Below, in pieces: positions 1 to 5,171 of a stretch of 5,266 nt of DNA (the stretch's first letter is position 1; every line of letters starts with the position of its first letter). The stretch is from Collinsella aerofaciens (lineage in GTDB: Bacteria > Actinomycetota > Coriobacteriia > Coriobacteriales > Coriobacteriaceae), in assembly GCA_014846205.1 (NCBI GenBank), contig RKAY01000048.1, positions 1 through 5,266 on the forward strand. Reading direction: 5' to 3'. Made by a program: the position numbers and the translations under genes. The notes beneath the pieces were generated by a model, which was not told the origin of the DNA, made no database searches, and was given only the letters and a program-made list of their open reading frames with translations.

Positions 1-209
1 AAAAGGCCGTTGGGAGTTACGGCCACCTGGGGCTCGGTGAACTCGTCTGCGAGCTCAACCTCGGAGAAGTCGACCGAGGCGACGATGTCCTCGTGAACCT
101 CGGCGGGAACATCGATGGGAGCTTGGTCGTTAGTCTCGGCAGGCGTATCGAAGGAGCTCGTGCCGACAAAGGCGTCGACGCGCTCATTCAAATCGTTAAG
201 AGTATCCAT
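1..209 (-). CDS. Acidic protein of unknown function, N-terminal part only
   Basis: The first 69 residues of a protein start at an ATG at 209 and run off the left edge of the window without a stop. I do not recognise the family. The visible part contains 17 Asp/Glu, one Arg and no Lys. It is rich in Val, Ala, Thr and Pro and has no hydrophobic stretch long enough for a signal peptide or membrane segment. It therefore looks like a soluble, probably disordered, strongly negative N-terminal extension ahead of whatever domain lies beyond the window. The start is preceded by GGA about 5 nt away (AACGGACCAC on the minus strand), a weak ribosome-binding site. Codon use is like that of the neighbours. 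The gene is divergent from the small membrane protein at 399, with 189 bp between them. That it is a real gene rests on the open frame, the start and the codon bias. Confidence 0.6.
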   Translation of the reverse strand, partial: MDTLNDLNERVDAFVGTSSFDTPAETNDQAPIDVPAEVHEDIVASVDFSEVELADEFTEPQVAVTPNGL

Positions 210-398
210 GGTGGTCCGTTTCTATGTTGTGCGGCCGGCAGTGCACGACCAGCGCTACGTTGCTAAATCGTTTGATGAGTTGATTTTTCCCCGCTGCGCC
301 ATCCGTTAGACCGAACGCCCGTCGAACGTGAAGGAGCTGTGGTGGCGGGTTTTGAGGTGCTATCTTAAATGTCCCGTTTAAAAGAGAGGTGACGCGGA
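210..398. other. Divergent intergenic region
   Basis: This 189-bp region separates two divergently transcribed genes and must hold the promoters of both. On the plus side an extended -10 element is visible at 358-366. For the leftward gene I see no convincing -35/-10 pair. Around 312-328 the hexamer CGAACG occurs twice with an 11-bp period (312-317 and 323-328), which could be a pair of half-sites on one DNA face, but no regulator can be named. No RNA gene or coding frame with plausible codon use is seen here. Confidence 0.5.
358..366 (+). promoter_or_regulatory. Candidate extended -10 promoter element of the small membrane protein gene
   Basis: The sequence TGC-TATCTT is an extended -10 element (TGn followed by a hexamer matching TATAAT at four of six positions). 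Transcription would begin near 373 and leave a leader of about 26 nt carrying the ribosome-binding site AGAGGTGA (384-391). No good -35 hexamer lies 17 bp upstream, as is common for extended -10 promoters. The surrounding string GCTATCTTAAA is nearly repeated in front of the gene at 3964. Confidence 0.4.
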
Positions 399-569
399 AT
401 GGAATTCACAGCAATGTTGGGCTCGATTGGCCTGTGTGTGGGCGCAATCGTAGCCGCCGCGGTCATCTACTTTGTGGTTACGGCCATTAAAGGCAAAAGA
501 GCCGAGCGCAAGGAACGCGAGGCACTTAAGCAGCACCGTGACCAGCAGGACAAGCGCGCACGGGAATAG
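399..569 (+). CDS. Small single-pass membrane protein (56 aa)
   Basis: This 56-residue protein has a clear two-part design. Residues about 7-30 are a hydrophobic membrane segment rich in Gly, Ala, Val and Ile. Residues 31-56 are a highly charged tail (KGKRAERKEREALKQHRD and onward) that is probably helical or coiled coil. The positive charges just after the membrane segment place the tail in the cytoplasm by the positive-inside rule. The start is supported by GAGGTGA 6 nt upstream. I do not recognise a named family; proteins of this shape are often uncharacterised membrane-anchored adaptors or stress peptides, but no function can be assigned. The gene converges on the methyltransferase pseudogene with a gap of only 24 bp, in which no terminator hairpin is visible. 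The ribosome-binding site, hydropathy pattern and codon use support a real gene. Confidence 0.72.
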   Translation: MEFTAMLGSIGLCVGAIVAAAVIYFVVTAIKGKRAERKEREALKQHRDQQDKRARE

Positions 570-593
570 CTTGTTGAGTTTTGAATCCGTGCG

Positions 594-1621
594 CTAGCCG
601 CGTTTTCGGACCAGGGCGATATAGAAGCCCTCAAAGTCGCGGCTGGGCGGGATGGTGAGCGTGCCAGGCATGCCGTTGGTGATGGCCGAAACCTGACCCG
701 CGGCGATTGCCTCGGTGAGAGCGTTGGACTCGATGCGCGGCTTCTCACCAGCTTCCTGGGCGCGGCGTGCTTCGCTTTCACTCGGCGTGCCGTCGAGGGG
801 GATGAGCTCGCAGTCCATATGCTTGTCGAGGACCTCTTGCAGGGCGTCCTCGTTTTCCTGTGGCATGATCGAACAGGTGGAATAGACGAGCGTGCCGCCC
901 GGCTTGAGAGCGCCCATGGCGCGGTCCAGAAGCGCGCGCTGCGAGCGGGCGCACTTGCCGAGCAACTGCTCGGTGAGGCCGCGCAGACTCTTCTCGTTGC
1001 CGCTGATGACGGTGCCCGTGCCGGTGCAGGGGGCGTCGAGCAGGATGCGGTCGAAGCGGAAGAACTCGTCGAGCTCGCGTGCGTCAATGCGCATGACGGG
1101 CACGTTTTTTGCGCCTTGGCGGTGAAGGTTGGCTTCGAGCTTCTCGGCGCGGGGAATGCTCATCTCGCAGGCCGTGAGATGAGCCTGGCCCTGGGTGAGG
1201 CCGGCGAGGACATCCTGGACGACAGGCTCTGCAGATAGATTTTGCCGTCGCGGTAGATGTCGAGGTCCCACAGGTCGGAAACCTGGGCCTCGGGCAGGAT
1301 GAAGGCGTCCGGATACCAGGTAACGGTTTGGTGCGCGATGCCGGCCTCGTCGAGTGCGGCGGCGATGTCTTCGGCGGTCGCCCTGAGCGTGTTGGCGCGC
1401 AGCGTGACCGGGCGTGTGGCAGCGGCGCCGAAGCCCTCGATCATGAGCTTGGCATCGGTGGGGGCATAGGCGCCGGCGACCGTGTCGACCATAAAGCGCG
1501 GCAGGTCGGCGGCGGAGTGTTGGGCGGCAAGCTGGTCGGAAAGCTCGGTGGCGGCAAACTGCCTGAGCTTGAGCTCGGGCTTAACCTGCTTTTTCTGCTT
1601 ACGACGACGCGGCTTGGACAT
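594..1621 (-). pseudogene. NOP2/Sun (RsmB/NOP) family RNA m5C methyltransferase, broken by a frameshifting deletion
   Basis: Two adjacent reading frames together make one NOP2/Sun-type SAM-dependent RNA (cytosine-C5) methyltransferase. The N-terminal frame starts at 1621, with AAGGAA about 7 nt upstream. It gives a Lys/Arg-rich leader and the family's RNA-binding module, including LRANTLR (residues 74-80), and reaches GKIYLQSLSS at residues 126-135. It then leaves frame and stops at 1160. The C-terminal frame resumes with LTQGQAHLTACEM near 1199 and runs to the stop at 594. It carries motif IV, DAPCTGTGTV (about 1037-1008), whose Pro-Cys releases the product. It also has motif VI, YSTCS (about 884-870), with the nucleophilic Cys, and the closing RDFEGFYIAL. 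The SAM-binding motif I (usually like LDxCAAPGGKT) is absent at the junction. Since both the cofactor site and the frame are lost, the locus should not yield an active enzyme. The metG-like gene lies 59 bp upstream on the same strand. Whether the loss is biological or an assembly error cannot be decided here. Confidence 0.85.
1203..1216 (-). other. Deletion/frameshift junction in the methyltransferase gene
   Basis: On the minus strand the last codons matching the family in the N-terminal frame are TCG TCC (Ser-Ser, 1222-1217). The first sure codons of the C-terminal frame are GGC CTC ACC CAG (Gly-Leu-Thr-Gln, 1202-1191). Only 14 nt lie between them, where relatives normally have about 30 residues. 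The missing amount is therefore 1 modulo 3, with roughly 76 nt as an estimate. Part of the 14 nt (GATGTCCTC) still reads Asp-Val-Leu in the C-terminal frame, as expected just before motif I. Confidence 0.7.
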
Positions 1622-1657
1622 CCGTCTTTCCTTCCCGTCCTAAATTGACTACTTTCC

Positions 1658-1681
1658 GGGCACGCCGCTGCTGGCGTGCTT
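1658..1681. other. Stem-loop at the end of the metG-like gene
   Basis: A perfect 7-bp inverted repeat, GCACGCC (1660-1666) and GGCGTGC (1673-1679), encloses a 6-nt loop. It lies immediately past the TAA stop of the metG-like gene (1683-1681, minus). The stem is strong, but on the minus strand it is followed by CCGGAAAG with no T-run, so it is not a standard intrinsic terminator. It could slow ribosomes or RNA polymerase, protect the 3' end, or give partial termination before the methyltransferase gene 59 bp downstream. Confidence 0.35.
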
Positions 1682-3831
1682 TAGTACTGGCTCTCGTGCT
1701 TGCTAAAGAAGTCGAAGCGCGGGGGCAGTGGCTTCACGCGGTGCTCGCCGGGCTTCTCGCCCAGGCTCTCCACAAACTCGTCCGTGGAGGTAAAGATGTT
1801 ATCCCAGCTAAAGAAGGCGACCGGATCGACGTCGAAGTACTCGCAGATGAGCTCGCAGCCGGCCGGGACGATGCCGTGCATGAGCACGGTCGCCACGCGC
1901 AGCTCGGTGAAGGCGTCGACGAGGGCCTGCGGCATCGCGGTATTGGCTGGTTCGCCCTCAAGCTTGTTGGCGGCCTTGGAGGCGTCGCTCCAGCGCTTGT
2001 TGGCGGCGCGCAGGTAGTCGTCGCACACGGCGAGCGCGTGGTGCGTCTCGAACTTGTACATAGCCTGTTCAAACGCGAGGGCAGCCTGTTCGGCGGCTTC
2101 GACCACGGTGGCCGAGGCGGCGCCAGCGGGAATGCAACCGTTGCGGTACGGGCTCTCGTCGCCTTCCTTGACGGCGACGCCGTAGAAGCAGCTGCGGGCC
2201 AGGCGGTTGAACACGCCGGTCAAAAGGGCGCTTTCCTTAAGGGCGGGGTCGATGACGCGCTTGTCGTCGCAGGCGTGTACCTCGTTGCCGTCCTTGTCCT
2301 TGCCGGTCACGCGGGTGTCGTATGCCTTGGGGCTAAAGCTCACCGGCTTCTCGGACAGGCCGAGCGACAGCCAGTGCGCGCGCATCTGCTCGCATGTGTA
2401 GTGGTTGAGCAGGTCGTCTGCCGGCGGGGGAGGCGTCTGCGAGGACGAGCTTGCCTTTTTGCCCATGTAGAGCAGGTGGTAGCAGGCGCTGACGGTGCTT
2501 TGCGTAAGGTTCCAACCCAGGGCCTCCCACATGGCGGTCTGCGCGATGCAGTAGAAGTAGATGTTGTCCTGTCCAATGAACTGGTAGATCTGTGCGTCAT
2601 CCGAGCACCACCAGTCGCGCCAGTCTAGCGAGCTGTGCTGGTAGGTGGGCGCGGGGACCTGCGTGGAGTCGGCAGCGGGCTCGCCCATGAGGGCGGCATC
2701 CTGGGCGGCGACGCCCTCGGTCACGCCAGCGGCCTTGGCATCGCGCGCGAGCACGGTACGCGTATAGCTGATGGGCGCCCACAGGCTCTCGGGCCAGCAC
2801 CAGCAGGTGACGTCGGAGACGCCATCGACCTCGGGCACCGGAACGCCCCAGTCGATGTTGCCGGTGATGCGGAAGGGCACGAGCGCCTTGCCGCTGCGGA
2901 AGCGCACGCCGCCGTTGGCGAGCACCGCGTGGGCGTCGTCGCGCTCCTTCCAGCTGGGGAAGGTGACGGTAAAGCTGCTCTTGTTGCCCTCGGGCTCCAG
3001 CACGGTGTGCTCAGGAAGCTGATCCTCGACGGCATCGAAGGCCTCGCGGAACTTGTTCTGGATGTAGAGCTGGGCCGGCAGCAGCCACTCCTCCATGGTC
3101 TTGGAGACCACGGAGCGAACCTGCGGGTTCTGGGCGAGCTTGGCGGTATAGGTCTTCATAAAGTCGAGGTAGGCCGGCAGGTCAAAGTAGAGGTTGTCTA
3201 CCGGGCGCAGCTCGGGCACCTCGCCGGTGAGCTGGCTCTTGGGCGCGATGAGCTCCTCGGGCTCAAACTGGTGGCCCAGATCGCACTCGTCGGCATAGGC
3301 CTTCTCGGACTTGCAGCCCTGGATGGGGCAGCGGCCGATCACCTGACGGCCATTGAGGAACGTGCCGGCCTTGGCATCGTAGAACTGCAGCGTGGAGCGC
3401 TTGGAGATGGTGCCCTGCTCGTGCAGGCGCTTGATAATCTCGGCGGTCACCTCGTTGTGAATCTGCGCAGCCGGCTCAAGGCCCGAGCCGCCGTAGATGT
3501 CGCAGCTGATGTTGTAGTTGTTGAGGGTCGCGGCCTGGCGGGAGTGATTGGACTCGACATACTCGCTAATGGACTTGTCGTAGCCCTCGTTCTCCTTGAG
3601 TTTGCGGTAGCTCTCCATGATGGGCGAGCCGTAGCAGTCGGTGCCCGAGGTGAAGATGACGTTCTCGCGGCCCAGACGGTCGCGCAGGAAACGGGCGAAG
3701 AAGTCGGCCGGGACAAAGACGCCGCCAACGTGGCCAAAGTGAAGGCCCTTGTTGCCGTAGGGCTCGCCGGCGGTGACGATGGCGCGGCGAGGCCAGCTGG
3801 GACGGTCGTTCATGGAGTATTTGGATGCCAT
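1681..3831 (-). CDS. metG: Methionyl-tRNA synthetase-like class I aminoacyl-tRNA ligase (716 aa)
   Basis: The protein follows the MetRS plan from end to end and would attach methionine to tRNA using ATP in the cytoplasm. Visible landmarks are the HIGH-type motif HFGH (31-34), GTDCYGSPIM (63-72), and a zinc-knuckle region with Cys168, Cys173, Cys183 and His187. Further on are ITGNIDWGVPVP (322-333), WPESLWAPISY (346-356), IGQDNIYFY (419-427) and a KMSKS-loop equivalent GKKASSSS (457-464). A helical anticodon-binding domain follows (about 530-650, including FNRLARS). There is no C-terminal EMAP/Trbp111-type tRNA-binding domain. Oddities are the Ser-rich catalytic loop followed by TPPPP, a C-x4-C/C-x3-H zinc pattern, and extra segments near 255-315 and 361-400. 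The start at 3831 is chosen because AAGGAG (3841-3836) precedes it; the frame is open to 3924, but that extension has no ribosome-binding site and unusual composition. Assignment to the MetRS family is firm. Whether this is the housekeeping enzyme or a divergent paralogue is unknown. Confidence 0.88.
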   Translation of the reverse strand: MASKYSMNDRPSWPRRAIVTAGEPYGNKGLHFGHVGGVFVPADFFARFLRDRLGRENVIFTSGTDCYGSPIMESYRKLKENEGYDKSISEYVESNHSRQAATLNNYNISCDIYGGSGLEPAAQIHNEVTAEIIKRLHEQGTISKRSTLQFYDAKAGTFLNGRQVIGRCPIQGCKSEKAYADECDLGHQFEPEELIAPKSQLTGEVPELRPVDNLYFDLPAYLDFMKTYTAKLAQNPQVRSVVSKTMEEWLLPAQLYIQNKFREAFDAVEDQLPEHTVLEPEGNKSSFTVTFPSWKERDDAHAVLANGGVRFRSGKALVPFRITGNIDWGVPVPEVDGVSDVTCWCWPESLWAPISYTRTVLARDAKAAGVTEGVAAQDAALMGEPAADSTQVPAPTYQHSSLDWRDWWCSDDAQIYQFIGQDNIYFYCIAQTAMWEALGWNLTQSTVSACYHLLYMGKKASSSSQTPPPPADDLLNHYTCEQMRAHWLSLGLSEKPVSFSPKAYDTRVTGKDKDGNEVHACDDKRVIDPALKESALLTGVFNRLARSCFYGVAVKEGDESPYRNGCIPAGAASATVVEAAEQAALAFEQAMYKFETHHALAVCDDYLRAANKRWSDASKAANKLEGEPANTAMPQALVDAFTELRVATVLMHGIVPAGCELICEYFDVDPVAFFSWDNIFTSTDEFVESLGEKPGEHRVKPLPPRFDFFSKHESQY

Positions 3832-3835
3832 GGGA

Positions 3836-3841
3836 CTCCTT
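3836..3841 (-). promoter_or_regulatory. Ribosome-binding site of the metG-like gene
   Basis: AAGGAG on the minus strand ends 4 nt before the ATG at 3831. It decides the start, since the upstream in-frame ATGs at 3846 and 3924 have no comparable site. Confidence 0.65.
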
Positions 3842-3860
3842 CGCATATGGTGAGAGCGCG

Positions 3861-3879
3861 GCCGGGCGCGGGGCCCGGC
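3861..3879 (-). other. GC-rich stem-loop in the metG-like leader
   Basis: GCCGGGC (3879-3873 on the minus strand) pairs perfectly with GCCCGGC (3867-3861) around a 5-nt loop, giving a very stable 7-bp all-G/C hairpin. It sits in the predicted leader of the metG-like mRNA, about 20 nt before the ribosome-binding site, and does not cover it. No T-run follows, so it is not a terminator. No T-box or other riboswitch core is visible with it. It may stabilise the mRNA or be structural noise in G+C-rich DNA. Confidence 0.4.
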
Positions 3880-3912
3880 GACGCAGTGGTCAATTCGTGC
3901 ATATCGTTCGAC

Positions 3913-3921
3913 ATTATCGCA
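3913..3921 (-). promoter_or_regulatory. Candidate extended -10 promoter of the metG-like gene
   Basis: On the minus strand TGC-GATAAT is an extended -10 element with five of six matches to TATAAT. Transcription would start near 3906 and leave a leader of about 75 nt that contains the GC-rich hairpin. The position 17 bp further upstream does not hold a recognisable -35 hexamer. Confidence 0.5.
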
Positions 3922-3949
3922 CATGCGGGCGGGTGCGTGACGGGGGCGC

Positions 3950-3955
3950 TATCCT
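3950..3955 (+). promoter_or_regulatory. Candidate -10 element giving a leaderless DUF3267 mRNA
   Basis: TATCCT (four of six matches to TATAAT) ends 8 nt before the ATG at 3964. A normal start 6-8 nt after the hexamer would put the first transcribed base within a few nucleotides of the start codon. No Shine-Dalgarno sequence occurs between them. The flanking GCTATCCTAAG resembles GCTATCTTAAA before the gene at 399. Confidence 0.45.
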
Positions 3956-3963
3956 AAGATGCT

Positions 3964-4533
3964 ATGAATGAGATTTCCAACATACATGCGTTTGAAGACG
4001 AGGATTTCCTGCACGCCTGCTTTGTGTGGGGGATGGCCGTGCTTGGCGCATTTGCCGTGTGCCTGGTGCCGGTGTTTATGCTGCTGGGTGGGCCCGCGGA
4101 TTTGGATGCGGCTGACGCGGGTGGCTGGACGGCTGTCTTGGGCTGGATAGTTGGCTTGGCTGCGGTTTCGGCGGCGTCGTTTGCCGCGCACGAGCTGGTG
4201 CATGCGGTGTTCTTTAAGCTGTTTGCGCCCGCCGGTGCTCGGGTGACCTTTGGGGCAAATCTCGAAACCTGCATGATTTACGCCTGCGCCGAGGGCGTTG
4301 TGTATTCGCGCCGGCGGTACATGGCGGTTTGCCTGGCGCCGACGGTTGCCTTGACGGTGGCGTTTGCCCTGGGGTTTGCGTTCTCGGGCTATCCGCTGCT
4401 GTGCTACCTGGCGGCCGGTTTGCATTTGTCGGGCTGTGTGGGCGACTGGTATTACGTGCGGACCATTCTGCGCGACCGTCGCATTGTCGCCTGCGAGGAC
4501 ACATCCTTTGGCGTGCGCTTTTTCGCAGGGTAG
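3964..4533 (+). CDS. DUF3267-type membrane zincin (putative metalloprotease, 189 aa)
   Basis: This integral membrane protein has the zinc-binding signature HELVH (residues 76-80) at the end of a hydrophobic segment, as in the DUF3267 (putative zincin peptidase) family. Hydrophobic segments lie at about 17-41, 56-75, 119-140 and 142-160. Further family-like features are GARVTFGANLE (91-101), the YSRRRYMAVCLAP stretch (114-126) and GCVGDWYY (157-164), whose Asp161 is a plausible third zinc ligand. By analogy the catalytic site would lie in or near the membrane. Substrates of this family are not established, so proteolysis is inferred from the motif. Both ends look complete for the family. The gene has no ribosome-binding site, and a -10 element ends 8 nt before the ATG, suggesting leaderless translation. 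It is followed on the same strand by queH after 62 bp, with no clear functional link. Confidence 0.8.
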   Translation: MNEISNIHAFEDEDFLHACFVWGMAVLGAFAVCLVPVFMLLGGPADLDAADAGGWTAVLGWIVGLAAVSAASFAAHELVHAVFFKLFAPAGARVTFGANLETCMIYACAEGVVYSRRRYMAVCLAPTVALTVAFALGFAFSGYPLLCYLAAGLHLSGCVGDWYYVRTILRDRRIVACEDTSFGVRFFAG

Positions 4534-4543
4534 TCTTTTTGGG

Positions 4544-4576
4544 ATGATTTTTCCGGGACGGGGATTAAAAAATCAT
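4544..4576. other. A/T-rich inverted repeat between the DUF3267 gene and queH
   Basis: ATGATTTTT (4544-4552) is the exact reverse complement of AAAAATCAT (4568-4576), giving a 9-bp stem around a 15-nt G-rich loop. It begins 10 nt after the DUF3267 stop and ends 4 nt before the purine-rich ribosome-binding site of queH. No T-run follows, so a standard intrinsic terminator is not supported. It could be a regulator site or a weak leader hairpin. Confidence 0.4.
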
Positions 4577-4580
4577 TGCG

Positions 4581-4589
4581 GGGGAGGAG
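4581..4589 (+). promoter_or_regulatory. Strong ribosome-binding site of queH
   Basis: GGGGAGGAG contains a full GGAGG (4583-4587). It is 8 nt from the ATG at 4596 but only 2 nt from the in-frame ATG at 4590, so it favours initiation at 4596. Confidence 0.65.
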
Positions 4590-4595
4590 ATGTTG

Positions 4596-5171
4596 ATGAA
4601 GCCGTTGCTGCTGCATGCTTGCTGCGCGCCGTGCTCGCTGGAGCCGGTTCGCCTGCTGCGCGAGGAAGGGTTTGAGCCCACGATTTGCTGGACCAACCCC
4701 AATATTCAACCGCGCGATGAATGGCAGCGCCGCTTGGACGAGCTGCGCCGGTGGTGTGCCGATGGCGACATCGAGCTCATCGAGGCAGGGGAGGACCGCG
4801 ATCGCTGGGAGACCGGCGTGGCACCGCTGGGTGCCGATCGGCCCCGTCGCTGTCGCGCGTGCTATGCCCTGCGCTTGGCCGAGGCGTGCCGCGTGGCCCA
4901 GGAGCGCGGGTTCGAATATGTGGGTACGACGCTCGCCGTCTCGCCGTATCAGTTGTTCGAAACCTGTAATGACGTGCTTGAGCGCTTGGCGGCGGCACAT
5001 GGGCTCGTCCCGGTCATTCGCGATTTTCGCCCGTATTACCCCGAGGCGACACGCCGTTCGCGCGAGCTTGGCATGTATCGGCAGAATTACTGCGGTTGCC
5101 GCTTCTCGGCCGTCGAGGCGGCCATGGACCGCGCTCGCATCCGCGACGAGCGCAAAGCCGCCAAAAAGTAG
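4596..5171 (+). CDS. queH: Epoxyqueuosine reductase QueH (191 aa)
   Basis: QueH (formerly DUF208) carries out the last step of queuosine synthesis. It removes the epoxide oxygen from epoxyqueuosine at wobble position 34 of tRNAs with GUN anticodons (Tyr, His, Asn, Asp), replacing the unrelated cobalamin enzyme QueG. The family signatures are all present: HACCAPCS (7-14, with Cys9, Cys10 and Cys13), NPNIQP (34-39), the CRAC pair (Cys86 and Cys89), TTLAVSPYQ (111-119) and YRQNYCGCRFS (161-171). The conserved cysteines bind an iron-sulfur cluster and an extra iron in characterised members. Length is normal for the family and the ends look complete, with a basic C-terminal tail. I chose 4596 over the in-frame ATG at 4590 because the ribosome-binding site is better spaced and other members begin just before the HxCCAPC motif. 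No other queuosine gene is in the window, so substrate supply must come from elsewhere in the genome. Confidence 0.93.
   Translation: MKPLLLHACCAPCSLEPVRLLREEGFEPTICWTNPNIQPRDEWQRRLDELRRWCADGDIELIEAGEDRDRWETGVAPLGADRPRRCRACYALRLAEACRVAQERGFEYVGTTLAVSPYQLFETCNDVLERLAAAHGLVPVIRDFRPYYPEATRRSRELGMYRQNYCGCRFSAVEAAMDRARIRDERKAAKK

Larger units (their letters stand above)
3832..3963. other. Divergent promoter region between the metG-like and DUF3267 genes
   Basis: This 132-bp spacer carries a leftward -10 element at 3913-3921, a rightward -10 element at 3950-3955, and a GC-rich stem-loop at 3861-3879 in the leader of the metG-like gene. The two -10 elements are about 30 bp apart, so the two polymerases would compete for or overlap the same DNA. 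Confidence 0.5.

Noticed and set aside
115..309. Plus-strand 64-residue open frame at the left edge
   Set aside because: It overlaps the opposite-strand acidic gene and the promoter region, with no ribosome-binding site or recognisable motif.
369..392. Seven-codon leader peptide frame (ATG to TGA) before the small membrane protein
   Set aside because: It starts before the likely transcription start and has no ribosome-binding site.
1160..1271. Programmed frameshift joining the two methyltransferase frames
   Set aside because: A shift of one base would not restore the missing SAM-binding motif, and no slippery heptamer is visible at the junction.
1645..2628. Long plus-strand open frame (327 codons) opposite the 3' half of the metG-like gene
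   Set aside because: It mirrors the codon positions of the real gene on the other strand, with Gly/Ala/Val/Leu-rich low-information protein and no family motifs. Such antisense open frames are expected in G+C-rich coding DNA.
3832..3912. T-box leader for the metG-like gene
   Set aside because: The predicted leader is only about 75 nt and has no T-box core sequence or specifier stem.
3832..3924. N-terminal extension of the metG-like protein to the ATG at 3924
   Set aside because: The added residues are Arg/Pro/His-rich, lack a ribosome-binding site and span the predicted promoter and leader hairpin. The ATG at 3831 has AAGGAG before it.
2635..3957. Long plus-strand open frame (440 codons) opposite the 5' half of the metG-like gene
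   Set aside because: It is an antisense shadow with the same low-information composition, while the minus strand carries all the MetRS motifs.
4553..4600. PreQ1 riboswitch in front of queH
   Set aside because: The A-run and nearby G-rich ribosome-binding site are suggestive, but the conserved C-rich loop and pseudoknot pairing of preQ1-I are not present.
4452..5000. Minus-strand 182-residue open frame opposite queH
   Set aside because: It is an antisense shadow; queH on the plus strand has every family motif.
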